A stretch of DNA of 64,000 nucleotides from Polychytrium aggregatum (taxonomy: Eukaryota; Chytridiomycota; Chytridiomycetes; Polychytriales): contig NW_026516281.1 in the NCBI RefSeq assembly GCF_025602895.1, forward strand, positions 124,001-188,000, written 5' to 3'. The translations under genes and the position numbers were made by a program. Below, one piece after another: positions 47,501 through 58,434 of this stretch (its first letter is position 1; every line of letters starts with the position of its first letter). The notes under the pieces are model-generated. The model was not told the origin of the DNA, did no database searches, and was given only the letters and a program-made list of their open reading frames with translations.

Positions 47501-47537
47501 GCGGGCACGTTCGTCGTAGTGGCTGCTCTCTTGACAT
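44511..47537 (-). CDS. ZSWIM2-like E3 ubiquitin ligase (SWIM, RING, ZZ, RING)
   Basis: Nine exons, 47316-47537, 46956-47066, 46746-46849, 46512-46662, 46247-46352, 46090-46141, 45903-45962, 45420-45754 and 44511-45292, agree in phase: 1923 nt, 640 aa. Order of domains: the N-terminal family start (RRTCPPLVQERLDQA); a SWIM finger (KYKVGLGSCQTCTCADF, then CVHILWVMIKVF, about 45-85); RING 1 (CPICQEEF to about YCRTSCGNNVHIKC); a ZZ-type finger (HLGCTCRGC, CQNCKEYYLCQKCF, then HSEHVFMVR); and RING 2 (CEICYDKWRRGDLKRILPCG, then CHRPCIDRW and CPRC, where the splice joins C-I to D-R-W). A basic, Pro/Ser-rich tail follows. In animals ZSWIM2 (MEX) is a ubiquitin ligase that ubiquitinates itself and has been linked to apoptosis. 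The complete domain order in a fungal-looking genome is notable. The tail has no recognisable domain. Confidence 0.9.
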
Positions 47538-48150
47538 TATGAGGTCGTGGTCGTGAGGGATACTTGGGAAGCAAGACGAGAGCGACGGCTCTGCAGACGG
47601 ATGCGAGCGGGTCGGGAAGGCGGTCGCTCGCCAGTGGCGGAAGCGTGATTGGCAGGATGAACAGTCGCATACCCCGGCCATTCAGTCAAACGGGACAGTC
47701 ACTTTCTGGCATCAGCGAAACAAGTCTGATGAACTTCCGTAGGCTCCAGTGGGCAAGCCATGCGATTGTTTCCCGTCCTGGTTGGCAATCTCTCTGTGAT
47801 GCATTCACTCGACGCTCTGGACAGCTCCATGGTGTATCGATATCAAGATCCTCGAGCACCCCTGAGATATGTTGAACTCGTTCACCGAGCACACCTGAAC
47901 GTCTCTGGTGGTGGATGAATTGCTCATAGCACTTGGCGAACCTGAGTCTCCGTGGGCTGGATGCATATCTCTTCCCTTGCTTCCAAGAGGCGTCACACTA
48001 CCGGCACCCCTCCGCGGTCCCGGAGTATGCTCGATCCATGCCCATAGCTACTGTAGGAAAGTATATATGTATCCGGCAAGTACAACGGCAGTAGACCGAG
48101 GCACTGGCCAGGGCTGGCGCTTGGTAATCGACGATGATCCCAATTTGGAC
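47538..48150. other. Intergenic with dispersed-repeat copies
   Basis: The divergence-free gap between the ZSWIM2-like start and the IBA57 3' end is filled largely by two repeat blocks: about 47690-47845 (matches 575-790 inverted) and about 47868-48000 (matches 44275-44410). No gene is seen. Confidence 0.6.
47690..48000 (+). repeat. Dispersed repeats, copies A2 and B2 adjacent
   Basis: This is the only place in the window where both repeat blocks occur together, which suggests they are parts of one longer element. Confidence 0.55.
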
Positions 48151-50022
48151 TCACGACTGCTCGCCTATGGGCGCTGGCCACCATTCAGGCACATATGCCC
48201 TGAGCTTCAAGCCGTTCTCACACACGAGCTCCTGGCCATCTTTCAGAGCCCCAACGTGGTCGAGTCGGAGCAGAGCCAGGCCCACGTTGTGAATGCCAGA
48301 GCAAAACTTGCCGACGCTTGTGCCGCCGCTGCTGGCTTTCCGTCGCGTGGGCTTGGATTCCGAGTCGCCAACAAGCACAATGTCGGACCCCGTGGTAGGC
48401 AGCGGCACATTGAACTCGGTGTCGATACTCTGTTGGTCCGGTGCGCTGGTGATTCGTATAAGCAGATGCATATGAGCACATGGATAACGAAGACCAAGGA
48501 CAATACGTATGGGAACTCAGTTCGATGTGGATGCATCACAGAGCGGCACAGCAGATACCAGGCCGGGGACGCAAATACGGGACGGCAGCTCACCTCTCCG
48601 TGTCGGTATAGAGCTGCACTGGCACGATTCGCTTGCGCGTGACACCGGTGTGGTAGGTACGGATGGTGAGCTCCTGGCCGAGATAGCATCCCTTTCGGAA
48701 GTCGACTCCGTGCATGTAGTCAAAGTTGGACTCCAAGGGAAGCGAGGCAGCGTGAAAAAAGTCGTCTGGTCCTTCGGGGATGCCGGCCAACAGTCGACGG
48801 ATCTTGTACTCCTCAGGAGCGACCTGGATAAAGTTGGGGGGCAGGGGTGCTGGTGGTGTTTCGTAGAGTAGCGGTGTAAGCCACGGAGCTGCGACGACAG
48901 ATTGACGATGCAGTTTGGATGACTGCGCGGTCGGAGCCTCCGTGAATCCATGGGTTGTCGCTCCGGGCGATATGGATGTGTGCACATCAGCATTGGCGCA
49001 TGGATGTGTGCACATCGGCACATGCTGTACTTACGAACAGCATCGCCCTTCATCAGGAAGCGCACTCCAAACTCGGGATGCCGACAGTCCTTCAGGCCAT
49101 TGTCCACAAAGCTATTCTTGGCCAGCACCGAGCCTGCGGGAGTGCTGCTGCCGCTCTTGGGCACAAACGTCCCGCCCCAGAGCTGCTTGCTCTGCGGGCC
49201 CCATGCCTGCCACACCCGCCAGTCCGACTGCGGGGTGATTTTGGCTTTGGTGCGCAGAAGAAACCGCTTGAGATGGGCGTGCAGCCCCGGCAGGCTGGCC
49301 TCGGCCGATTCGACCAGGAAGGCTGGATGTGGGAATGTCTGGTTGACGTTCTTTGGATAGATGAAGGCATCGAATAGCACTCGTCCCTGGAACCGATGTG
49401 CGTGTTGCGGCAGAGGATATATATACACATCAGCATCCAGTTTCCAGTTGCAGGTGAGGGCGGGGGGGAGGAAAGCGAACCGGAAAGGTCGCTCTGCCCT
49501 GGAAAACTGCAAAGGACGTTCATGGCGAACCAGGGCTGCTCGCTCGATGCCGCCGTACCTGCGGAGACAAGAACGCAGCCAGCACGCCGTCGCCGCCCCG
49601 TTCGATGTTGAGCATCTGGTTGGTTGTCAGGCCTTGCAGGAACTTGATGGCCTCGGGCCCTTCTATCTCGAGACACGCTCGGTTGTCCAAACGCACATAT
49701 TCGTTCCTGGCATTCGAAGATCGCAGATACTCCTGCGCGTTCGTTTTGGTGGCATAGCTGCGACCCAGGGTATCCTGCGCTATGCTCTGGCCTGCGAATC
49801 GGCCCGTGTATCGACCTGGGAATAATATGCAATAGTGAGACGGATTGCGTCGGCGGCGGCGACTGGTGCGCTACAGTGGCGAGGCCTGGTCGGAGAGGTA
49901 GAGATTGTCGGCAAACGAGCCACCCTGCCTGGCCAGCGAAACGACACTCGGGATGAACAGGCAAGCCCACCACGAGCCACAGCACATCGTCGGAAGGGCT
50001 GCATCCTCATGACACTTGGCAT
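48151..50022 (-). CDS. IBA57: IBA57/CAF17 mitochondrial iron-sulfur assembly factor
   Basis: Placed exons: 49559 to about 49790, 49035-49386, 48594-48849 and 48151-48445, plus a first exon beginning at or near ATG 50022. Family landmarks: [54 protein letters not shown], the folate-fold signature [20 protein letters not shown], and the tail [18 protein letters not shown], then VPEWWP. The start ([19 protein letters not shown]) is Arg-rich and lacks acids, as expected of a mitochondrial presequence. The intron between it and the exon ending at 49559 was not fixed precisely. IBA57 acts with ISCA1/2 to build 4Fe-4S clusters for aconitase-type and radical-SAM proteins in the mitochondrial matrix. 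The gene diverges from BZZ1. Confidence 0.92.
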
Positions 50023-50295
50023 TCTTTCTTTGCTGTCGACTGCTGGGTTGGGGCGTGATGGTCTTGGCTGCCGCGGCTTGGATCGATGCAAGATCGATGC
50101 GAGATCGTTGTTGGTCCGTTGCCGGATCGCTGCGAGATCGACGCCATTCCAAATCCGGGCGGACAGGTGCTGCGCAGCATGGCGCCGGCGGGTTGGCCCG
50201 CCCTCCCGGCGTCGACCAAGACAGATAGCCAGCGCCCTCTCGCCCGTCCTCCGCCAAGCTATCCGGCAGACCTTGCAGCTGAGATTAACGACGAT

Positions 50296-53200
50296 ATGCT
50301 GTCACGGAAGCCCTTCCCAAGCGAGGCGTGTGCGCTCGACAGCCTCGGGTTCGGCAACGAGCTTCATGTGGGTGTCGTCGTGTCTGTGGTTCCGCGTGCA
50401 AACCTTCATGTTGCCATCGAGAACCCTCACCTCACCTCATCCCCATGTCCGCTGTTCACACCAGGATCTCAAGGTCGCCGACATATATCAGGTGAGGGTG
50501 ACCGCACAACCCCAAAGGCAGAGTCCGTGCTGCATTATGCTGTCCAGCGTCGCATCCAACGATGAGCCAATGCCATGCTCGGCTCGATGGCATTCTGGCT
50601 CGCTCCCACGCTGGCCCAGCATCCTTCTGCATCTCGCAGCGCCTCCGATCCACTTCAACTCCTCATCGCTCACTCATCGCGCTCATTCATGCCGCCGGAT
50701 ACAACCACACGATCGACGTGCTGCAGTACGAAAGCATCCAGTTCCTCGGCGACTTGCGAGACTTTCTCAAGGAGCGCGCCGACCTCGAGAAGGAGTACTC
50801 GCGTAAACTCGAGGTCCTGAGCCGGAAATTCCTTGCCCGTCGCGAGAGACGCAAGGCCGCTCTGGGGCAGTTTCTGGCTCAGTTCCAGGCGGTCCCTGGC
50901 AGCCAGCTCAAGGGATTGCACAGGATCAACTACCCGGTGACTGAATCCTGTCTCGACTGGATACAAAATAGGTAGGACACCTGCTGAGGGAGATTCAACT
51001 TGCACGGTGGTGATGGTGATGGTGATGGTGATGGTGATGGTGATGGTGATGGTGATGGTGATGGTGATGGTGATGGTGACGCTGATGGTGATGGTGATAG
51101 GGACCACAGCGCAGGCGACTGCATAATGGACATGTACACGTCGGCGTACTAAATAACCGTGTCTGCAAATTTGGGCGGTACATAGCTCGGCTCACAGGTG
51201 CTGGTCAGATATTCTCAAAGAAACCGAGAGCGTCGCCCGCAACCACTCGGACTATTCAGATTCGTTGAACGTGCGGGTGGTCGAAAGGATCAAGACGATC
51301 CGGCTCCGCCACGAAGAGTCCAGGAAGAAGGTGAGGCGTGTGTGCGGTGTGTGCGGTGTGTGCGGTGTGTGCGACACTATCGTCCGGTCTCACCTCTTTC
51401 TGGCTTCGTTTCGTATCATATCGTATCGCTAAGGCTTACTTGGTTGTCGGAGTTGGATATATGCAACAATAGACGGTGCGCTGATCATACCTTCGCCTCC
51501 TTCTCTCCCCCACCAACCACTGACCGCCACCAACTGACCACCACCAACCACTGACCACCACCGATCAATAATAACAACAACAACAAACTTTCTAGAACCT
51601 CACCTTCTGCCAGCGCCTTGTGGCTGAGCGCGATAAAATCTATGACGAAACGGCCCAAGCCAAGCACAAGTACGACGTCACTTGTGATCTCGTCGACACG
51701 GCAAAGTCAAAGCACGACCGGGCCATTGACGAGCGAACGCGGGAGAAGCACAAGCTTACCTACCACCAGGAGATCCTCGATATGTACAACAACAAGGTCT
51801 ATATCCTTCCTTCTCTCCTTTCCCATTCTCCCCTCCCTTTCGGATTCACGCCTCTTTCCAACCCGCGTCGATGGCTGTGTCCTAGCAAATGAACATTGGC
51901 ATTGGGTCGCATGTGAGACGCATCGAAGGGAGATGTGCACGCTGACAAACACACAATGAATGCATTTGTTCTACCTTGATATCACTTGATCTACCTTGAT
52001 ATCACATGGTCTACCTTGATATCACTTGGCGTGGCTGATCGTGGTCCTGCTTTCCATCCCGGCCCCCCCCCTGCCCAACAGAACCTCTACATCTTATCGC
52101 TCGACGTTGCCAAGGCTGTCCAAGATAGCTATTACAACAAAACCGTCCCGGCGATTGTCAAGGTGTGTGTGTGTCGATTCTGCCCAGAACTCAGGCAGCC
52201 GGATCATATCTCTGTGCCGATTCTGGTCTGCCTCGAGATTCATGTTTGGCTAGGGATCAGCTCCAGTGCCCGGCACTCGTGTTTTTGAATGCATTGCAGA
52301 CTCGATGTGTATGATCATATCGCTGTGTCGTTTCACGTCTGCAGGGGTGTACTGCCTCAACAGCCACGGTCCGGCGCACATCCATACTCTGCGTCTCATC
52401 GGTGCCGGCTGCCGTCTTCCGGTTGCTCTGCTAACCACTCACTCCCAACACGCCGCTCGTCCAGATGGCAATGGATAGCGGATCCTCAGCGATTCTCGAG
52501 CTACACGGCGCTCTGGACGACTATGTCGACTTGTCCCTGCAGCGCGATCAATATTCCCAGGCCTCCATAGACAAAATCAAGCAGACAATCGCCAGTTTGG
52601 ACGGCTCGGGTGATGCCGACGCTTTCCTGGCGAAAGCGAGGGCTGGGTTCAAGGATGCACCGACGCCGCACGAGTTTGCGTTCCAGTCGAGCGGCTTGTG
52701 GAAAGAAACGGTATGTGGTCGATGCAGGAACAGAAGTTGAGAAGGAGGAGGAGGAGGAGGGGGGGAAAGGGCATCGACGACGGCACTCGCTGACCCTCCC
52801 AGCTGTATGCCATTTTCCGATCGGGTGGTTGCTGTTGCTGCTGCTGCTGCGGCTGTTGCTGTTCCAGGGCGAGATGTCCACCGACGACTTTTCGCGCATT
52901 TTCTTGACCAACAAGCTCGAGAAGATTCGCGATGCTTTGGACCTTGTCTCGAAAGACATCGAGGCCAAGCACAAGGCGATCGAGGGTCTTCAGAAGCTCT
53001 ATGATACCTACACCGCCAACCCGCGCCAGGGTGATCCGTACAAGGCACGAGAGGTAGGTGTCGCTGGGACCACTTTGGCGGTCTGGTCCCTCATCTGTGC
53101 TGTTGTTGCTGTTACTGTTGTGAAGGATCTGTGGCGCCGTAGTTGCGGTGCGACTGTTTTAGGCTGCTGCGTGCACGGTTGTGGCCGGAGGGAGGAGAGA

Positions 53201-55216
53201 GGAGTCGACTCTGTCTGGGAAGATGGGGGGGGAAACTGGATCACCCGGCTGCCCGATGATATGTCTGGCACAGGAGCGGCACAGGGCTCATGGAAGCTCA
53301 CACCATCCATCTGCACAACGGGACGTTCCAGGGCATTGACGAACTCGAGAAAGAAATCCTGTTGCTGACTTGGACCGAGATTCGGTACCAGACACTGTGC
53401 GCAAAAGTCACAGGCACCATTGGAGGTAATGCAAACATCCACAGTGACCAGGATCCTGAAACGGAGGAGAGGAGAGAAAGAGAGACGAAGAGCGACAGGG
53501 TGATGGCAGCTTGAGGGAGCCAAGGGAAAGATATGAATGACTGACACACATGGCGTGCGCAGAAAAATCGGATCGAGACAGGTCGCATTCATTCAAATGC
53601 GTGTTCTGCACCATTCCAACGACATGCGACTATTGCAGACACACCATCTGGGGCGTCAAGGCCGCAGTGACTTGCACAGGTACGTCCCAGCTCTGGCATG
53701 ATATGGGCGTTGCCGAGAGACCGACAGTGTCCTTGTGAGCGTGTGGTGCTAACTGCTCATCACAATTCATCATCACGGCAACGGCAACGGCATTTTCAGT
53801 CTGGTGAGTCGCCAAGGGCAAGAAAGGGCGGTGTGTCTGTTATAGGGACGAAACAATGTCCAAGACCGGAACTTTGTCGATGAGTCCGAGGGCATCGTTT
53901 GTGCTGATGCGTTGGATAGAAACAGTGTTCCGGTGACCACATGAGTGTTCGGCTGTCGAGATGGGCGACACTTGAGCTGTCCTCGCTGATGCTGATGCCG
54001 CGATCTGTAACGATGCCCCATCGACAGCAACTACAATGCGCATATCAAGTGCGAGCTCAAGGTCCCTCTCCGCTGCACCGGAGTGAAAATCAAGGCCCAG
54101 CGCTCCGCTTCCAACCCCAGCATCACCCGTCGCGAGAGCACACCGAAGATTCCAGAGAAAGCTTTACGCCGAACAGGTAGGAATGAGCTCACGGTACTGT
54201 CCGTCAGCAAGAGGTATTTCGCTCCGTATGTGTTGGGGGACTCACAGCAGACTAAACAAGCCGGGATTGGCATCTTTGGCAGACACACCAACCACGGACG
54301 CATCCAAGGTGCCTCTGCAAGCCATTGTGCTCTACTCGTACACTCCCTGCAATCTCTCTGGCGGGGAGATTGAGGTGCTCGAGGGCGAGTCCTTGACGGT
54401 CTTGCAGCCCGGTCAGTATGGCTTTCGGAACTGCTGGGTTGCATATGGCTCTTGTAGCTGCCAGCGTTGCTGCGGCAGCGGGAGCTTCTTTACAAAGCCC
54501 AGACCATGTTTGTCGAGAGGCAGTCACATCCCAAGCTGAAACTTCCTGACCATTGATGTCCTGCGACAACCAATGTCCTTTGCCAATAGACGATGGCAGC
54601 GGATGGGCCCTTGTCTCGAGCGCCACCAAGACAGGACTGGTCCCAACATCGTACATCAAGGTGATTCCGAGAGGAACGCCGTTGCCGCTGCACATACCGG
54701 CCAACGTATCTCTGTCGGCACAGACCCTGGGCTGCGACGAGGCCATGGCAAAGACCGATGTTCCCGTCGACCCAAAGCCTGCCGAGAATGTGCCGCTGGA
54801 ACAACATCGCAGCGAAAGCCAAGCCGTGAGTTGCTGGCTATGCAAACGCATTCGTGTGAGGGGCTCATGAGGGAGGCCATTGCTGATATTTGAAACCTGG
54901 TCCCTGCAGACGGTGCTGTACGAGTACATCAAACAGAGCGATGACGAGATCACGGTCCTGGTCGGCCAAATGGTCAAGGTTCTGGACTCAGGTGCGTGCG
55001 AATGCAGGGCGGAGCGAGTGAGATGCGAAACGATGCCACCTTCTGTTTGAGACTCGGAGAATGATTTCTGACGCAACTCTGGGGGCACCTTCCGTCTTTT
55101 GGCCCGGACTGCTGATGGGTAATCCAGATGACGGCTCTGGTTGGGCCCGTGTGTCCGATGGAAGTCAAGCTGGGCTGGTCCCATCGACGTATTTGCAAAA
55201 GCGCGAGGGCATATGA
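50296..55216 (+). CDS. BZZ1: BZZ1-like F-BAR, C1, double-SH3 actin/endocytosis protein
   Basis: Sixteen exons: 50296-50367, 50465-50491, 50727-50971, 51198-51330, 51596-51796, 52082-52162, 52465-52710, 52868-53057, 53285-53425, 53563-53679, 53800-53803 (4 nt), 54028-54176, 54283-54411, 54590-54825, 54910-54991 and 55128-55216. They total 2142 nt and 713 aa. The F-BAR domain fills the first ~250 residues (FLGDLRDFLKERADLEKEYS, RNHSDYSDSLNVRVVERIKT). A coiled segment follows, then a C1 domain whose Cys/His spacing is exact only with the 4-nt exon (HSFKCVFCTIPTTCDYC to CTVCNYNAHIKCELKVPLRC). Next are SH3-1 (IVLYSYTPCNLSGGEIEV, then DDGSGWALVSSATKTGLVP) and SH3-2 (TVLYEYIKQSDDEITVLVGQ, then DDGSGWARV). 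Bzz1 activates Las17/WASP at endocytic patches. The first exon and the 53057 donor are less certain than the rest. Confidence 0.92.
51008..51099 (+). repeat. (gatggt)n microsatellite in a BZZ1 intron
   Basis: About 14 copies of a 6-bp unit in intron 50972-51197. A 'gtgtgcg'-type run follows in the next intron at about 51340-51372, and a 'atcacttgatctaccttgat' tandem occurs at 51970-52025. Confidence 0.9.
53800..53803 (+). other. 4-nt micro-exon TCTG of BZZ1
   Basis: Flanked by 'cattttcag' and 'gtgagt', it joins the upstream exon ending in phase 1 (ACA G) to the downstream exon beginning C AAC. The junction creates Val-Cys, which supplies the fifth zinc-binding Cys of the C1 domain (C-T-V-C) with canonical spacing to the following His and Cys. 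Confidence 0.8.
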
Positions 55217-55493
55217 TGGAGCCGAGCGAGGAGCAGCATCCCCAGAGAACTCGTTCGATGCGATGGGCTGGACGGGGTGTCGTGCGCGCACTCATGGGCG
55301 TATTGCAGAGATGTGCTTCCAGTTGAATGATGCCCATGAACCAACGACCGGCGCTGGGCAATGATTGTCCGAGGGGACAGATGCGCCCCCCCTCCTCTCA
55401 CAGTCGAGGAAGTCTGGAGCATTGGGTATGATCGATTCCAAAAACCAAAAATGCGCTATATTCAAATGGGTGCGATTGTGTGCGGGGGTGAGT

Positions 55494-56540
55494 CTAGGAT
55501 GCTTGAACAAAACAGTTGTGCGAAATTTCTCTATTGATCATGGTATGCGCCATCTGAACCTTTCCGGCTTCGGTGGTGTCGGCAGAATTGAGAGTATGGT
55601 ATCCAGGCGGGGCCGCAGGGTCGCTGAAATAGGACTCGATTTTTGATTGGCTTTGCACTGTCAAGACCCAAGCCAGCGCCGCCAACTGCCAGAGCAAAAG
55701 TCATGGGGATCTCATTAGCGAAGTGCAAGTGGCTGTGGAACGCTGAGACCAACCGAGCGGGCGGATGGTAGAGGATCGTGCTCGCCGGAAGGAGATGTGG
55801 ACCGAGGAGGCGGAACCGATCGAGGCGAGACAAACAAGAGCCGCTGCAACATACGTTGACGAAGAACATGTATATCAGCGCCATCGGGTTGAACTCGTGG
55901 TCTGACGTCGGGACCTTGTGTGAGTGGAAGTAGCTGATGGTCCTGAGCAGAAAGTAGATTCCGTACATGCCTTTGGAGGACAGATCAAGAGAGAAACGAG
56001 ATCAGAGGGTGCCGAGACAAGAAATGGACCATCGGACGAAGAGTGCGGAGAGCACGGACAAGAAAGGCGAGCTATGATCGGGCATGGGAGAGTAAGCGAC
56101 GCGGCCGGTGGCTCCAGAACTCACCACTGACAGAGGACATATAGATGGCGAGGGGCTGTGTTATGGAGCAGCCCCATCGCAGCTTGAAGATCGACACAAA
56201 AACGAGCACAGCAAGAGCCGCCAAATGTAACCGGAGGAACGGTAGCGAAATGTAGTGCAGTCCGCGGGCGGACTCGAGCGAGAGATCAAAGTAGACAGCG
56301 GTGACGGGGTTGACGATGGTGAGGGCGTAGCAGCCAAAGAGAATCCACATGAACGACGGGTCTGCAGGCAAAGCAGCCGGAGGCGAGAGCGGGTCAGAAG
56401 CGAGGCGTGAGCAAGCGGGTAAAGGTGGACAATACCACCGGACACGGACGGGAGAGTGATGCCGACATACCACGTCGCTCGGGCGCTGGGGCCGGGGTTT
56501 GCGCTTCAATAGCAGACGGATCCATAGTGGCTGGGTCCAT
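55494..56540 (-). CDS. Uncharacterised four-helix membrane protein
   Basis: Four exons, 56471-56540, 56125-56361, 55855-55970 and 55494-55685, join in phase to 615 nt and 204 aa. After a short soluble start (MDPATMDPSAIEAQTPAPAP) come hydrophobic segments MWILFGCYALTIVNPVTAVYF, FLRLHLAALAVLVFVSIFKL, an amphipathic stretch MYGIYFLLRTISYF, and MALIYMFFVNLAALAWVLTV. The last helix is assembled across the final intron, which supports the splice. A soluble tail of about 45 residues ends the protein. Only the first, second and last are clear membrane spans. I do not recognise the family. It converges with BZZ1, leaving 278 bp between stops. Confidence 0.75.
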
Positions 56541-58434
56541 AGAGAGAGAGCGACGGCGCTGGAATGGTATCGGATGAGAGGGACGCGGGAGTGCTGGAAC
56601 AGGATGCACGACGGGACGATGGATGCGGAAGATGGATGGATGGCGGCGGAACGAATATAAAAGCAGTAAGGGCGGCGCACGTGGGGGCGAGCAGGGCGAC
56701 ATGGGAGGCCAAATCGGGCATTGTGAGAACGTGGACGGGGACACATGCCCGACAGGCGCGGCGACGAAGCACGGCAATGGGCACAGAAACAGCAGCGGCT
56801 GTGACAGAGCAGTTGGACGGACGGGATGGGGCGATTGGGCGAATGGCGGTGGGCGAGCCAACAGGACCACGGCCAGACATGCAGCCAACAGCGCCTCGGC
56901 CGATGCGCCACCAAAAATGCGGCGACTTGGGATGGCGAGCGCAGGCCATGGCGACCCACGCCGCGAAGCATGCGCCGGCGGCAGGCGGGCCGCACGATGG
57001 AGAGCGGCCAACGAGCACGATGGGGGTGGTGCCGGGGACGGCGATGCGGGCAGGTTGGGCAGGAAAGCCGAGGCACAGCGCGGCATATCGGCGGAGAGTT
57101 GGATTGCGGTGGGAGAGTTGGAAGGCGAGCAGCGACTCAGAATGACAGCAGAAGGCTGTGCAGCCAGAAAGAATAAGAGCGGATCGAGGGAGAATCGCTG
57201 GGGACTAAGAGGCAGTATCGTGCAAGGCGAATGGCAGGAGGAGACGAATTGATACATGAGATAGCGATACGAATACCAAGCTTGGTGGTCTCGCGCAATT
57301 AAACGATAATCCAATCAACGCGATCCATGGCGAGTGCGACTGAAGCGACGATGCACTCTCGAAACAGGCCGGATGCTCAGGATCCGGTTGATGAAACCAA
57401 ATGATGTTCCCTCGCCGCATGGAGCCAAATGATGTTCCCTCACTGCATGGATCAACACCGAGAGCATCTCAGTCATGAAGCACCATCATGCAAAGCAATT
57501 CACACACCACAGCACAACACAGCAAAACACACCACACCACAACACACACCACAGCACCTCCCGCCATGCACCCCCACGGCGACTCGATGGCGGGTTGTTG
57601 GGGGTCTGGCCCAACAACCAACACCAGGGTCGTTGGTCTCAGGGACCGGATCCACAAAGCCAGCCCGCCGCTGTGCTTCTGTCGCCCGTTTGGCACTCCG
57701 TCTCAAGCAGGCAGGCGATGCCGACAGTGCCCGGAAATCGACAGTCGCAAGTCGACAACAGAGCATTGCCAAGGATGCAGCCACTGTTGATAATACCACA
57801 CACCACAGATCGCAGATCACAGATCACACACCACAGATCACAGCCATCGAGGCTCCACCGCAGCACCCTGGCCAGGGACCAAGCTGTCCACCACCACCTG
57901 ATGCCTCGAGCCACCTCATTGTCCCTCGTGAGTTGGCTCGCTGGTGGCCGCTCGATGGTGGCCGCTCAATGCCAACTCTCGGCGTCATGCGTCTTTGTTG
58001 TTGTTGATGTTGTTGTTGGTGGCTGGCTCCCACCGACTCTGGACCATCGATGCGGAGCATGTCGGCGATCGTCCCGAGACAACTGCTGTGACTGCTGCGA
58101 TTGATGCGGTTGATGCGGTTGGTGCGGTCGGTGCGGACTGGCACTCGGCTGCAGCTATAAAACCCTTGCAGCGACCTCGGACTCGGCATCCTGCAACCTG
58201 CTCGACATCCCACAATCTGCTCGGCATCCTGCAACCTGCTCGACATCCCGCAATCTGCTCGACATCCCATTTGACCCACCCAACGCTACCTGCTGGACGC
58301 TACCCACCTGACACTACCCGACTGGCCCTGTCCGATCCCACGATCTCACATCTCACATCCCGTATCCCGCATCCCGCATCTCACATCCCGCATCCCATAT
58401 CTCACATTCCGCCCTCATCCAGTCTCGCGGAATC
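56541..58434. other. Long intergenic region with repeats and a TATA box
   Basis: No gene was recognised. GC-rich mono-strand frames upstream of 56540 are non-specific. Tandem 'cacaccacaacacacaccac' tracts lie at 57500-57560, an 'agatcacagatcacacacc' tract at 57797-57842, and a tandem of 'tgctcgacatcccacaatc' type units at 58196-58266. TATAAAA at 58156-58162 is about 275 bp before the ATG at 58435. Confidence 0.5.
58156..58162 (+). promoter_or_regulatory. TATA box upstream of the KNH-Cys gene
   Basis: TATAAAA about 275 bp upstream of ATG 58435; distance suggests a long leader or an upstream start site. Confidence 0.35.

Noticed and set aside
56659-56665. TATAAAA on + upstream of the 55494-56540 gene
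   Set aside because: Wrong strand for that minus gene, and no + gene follows.
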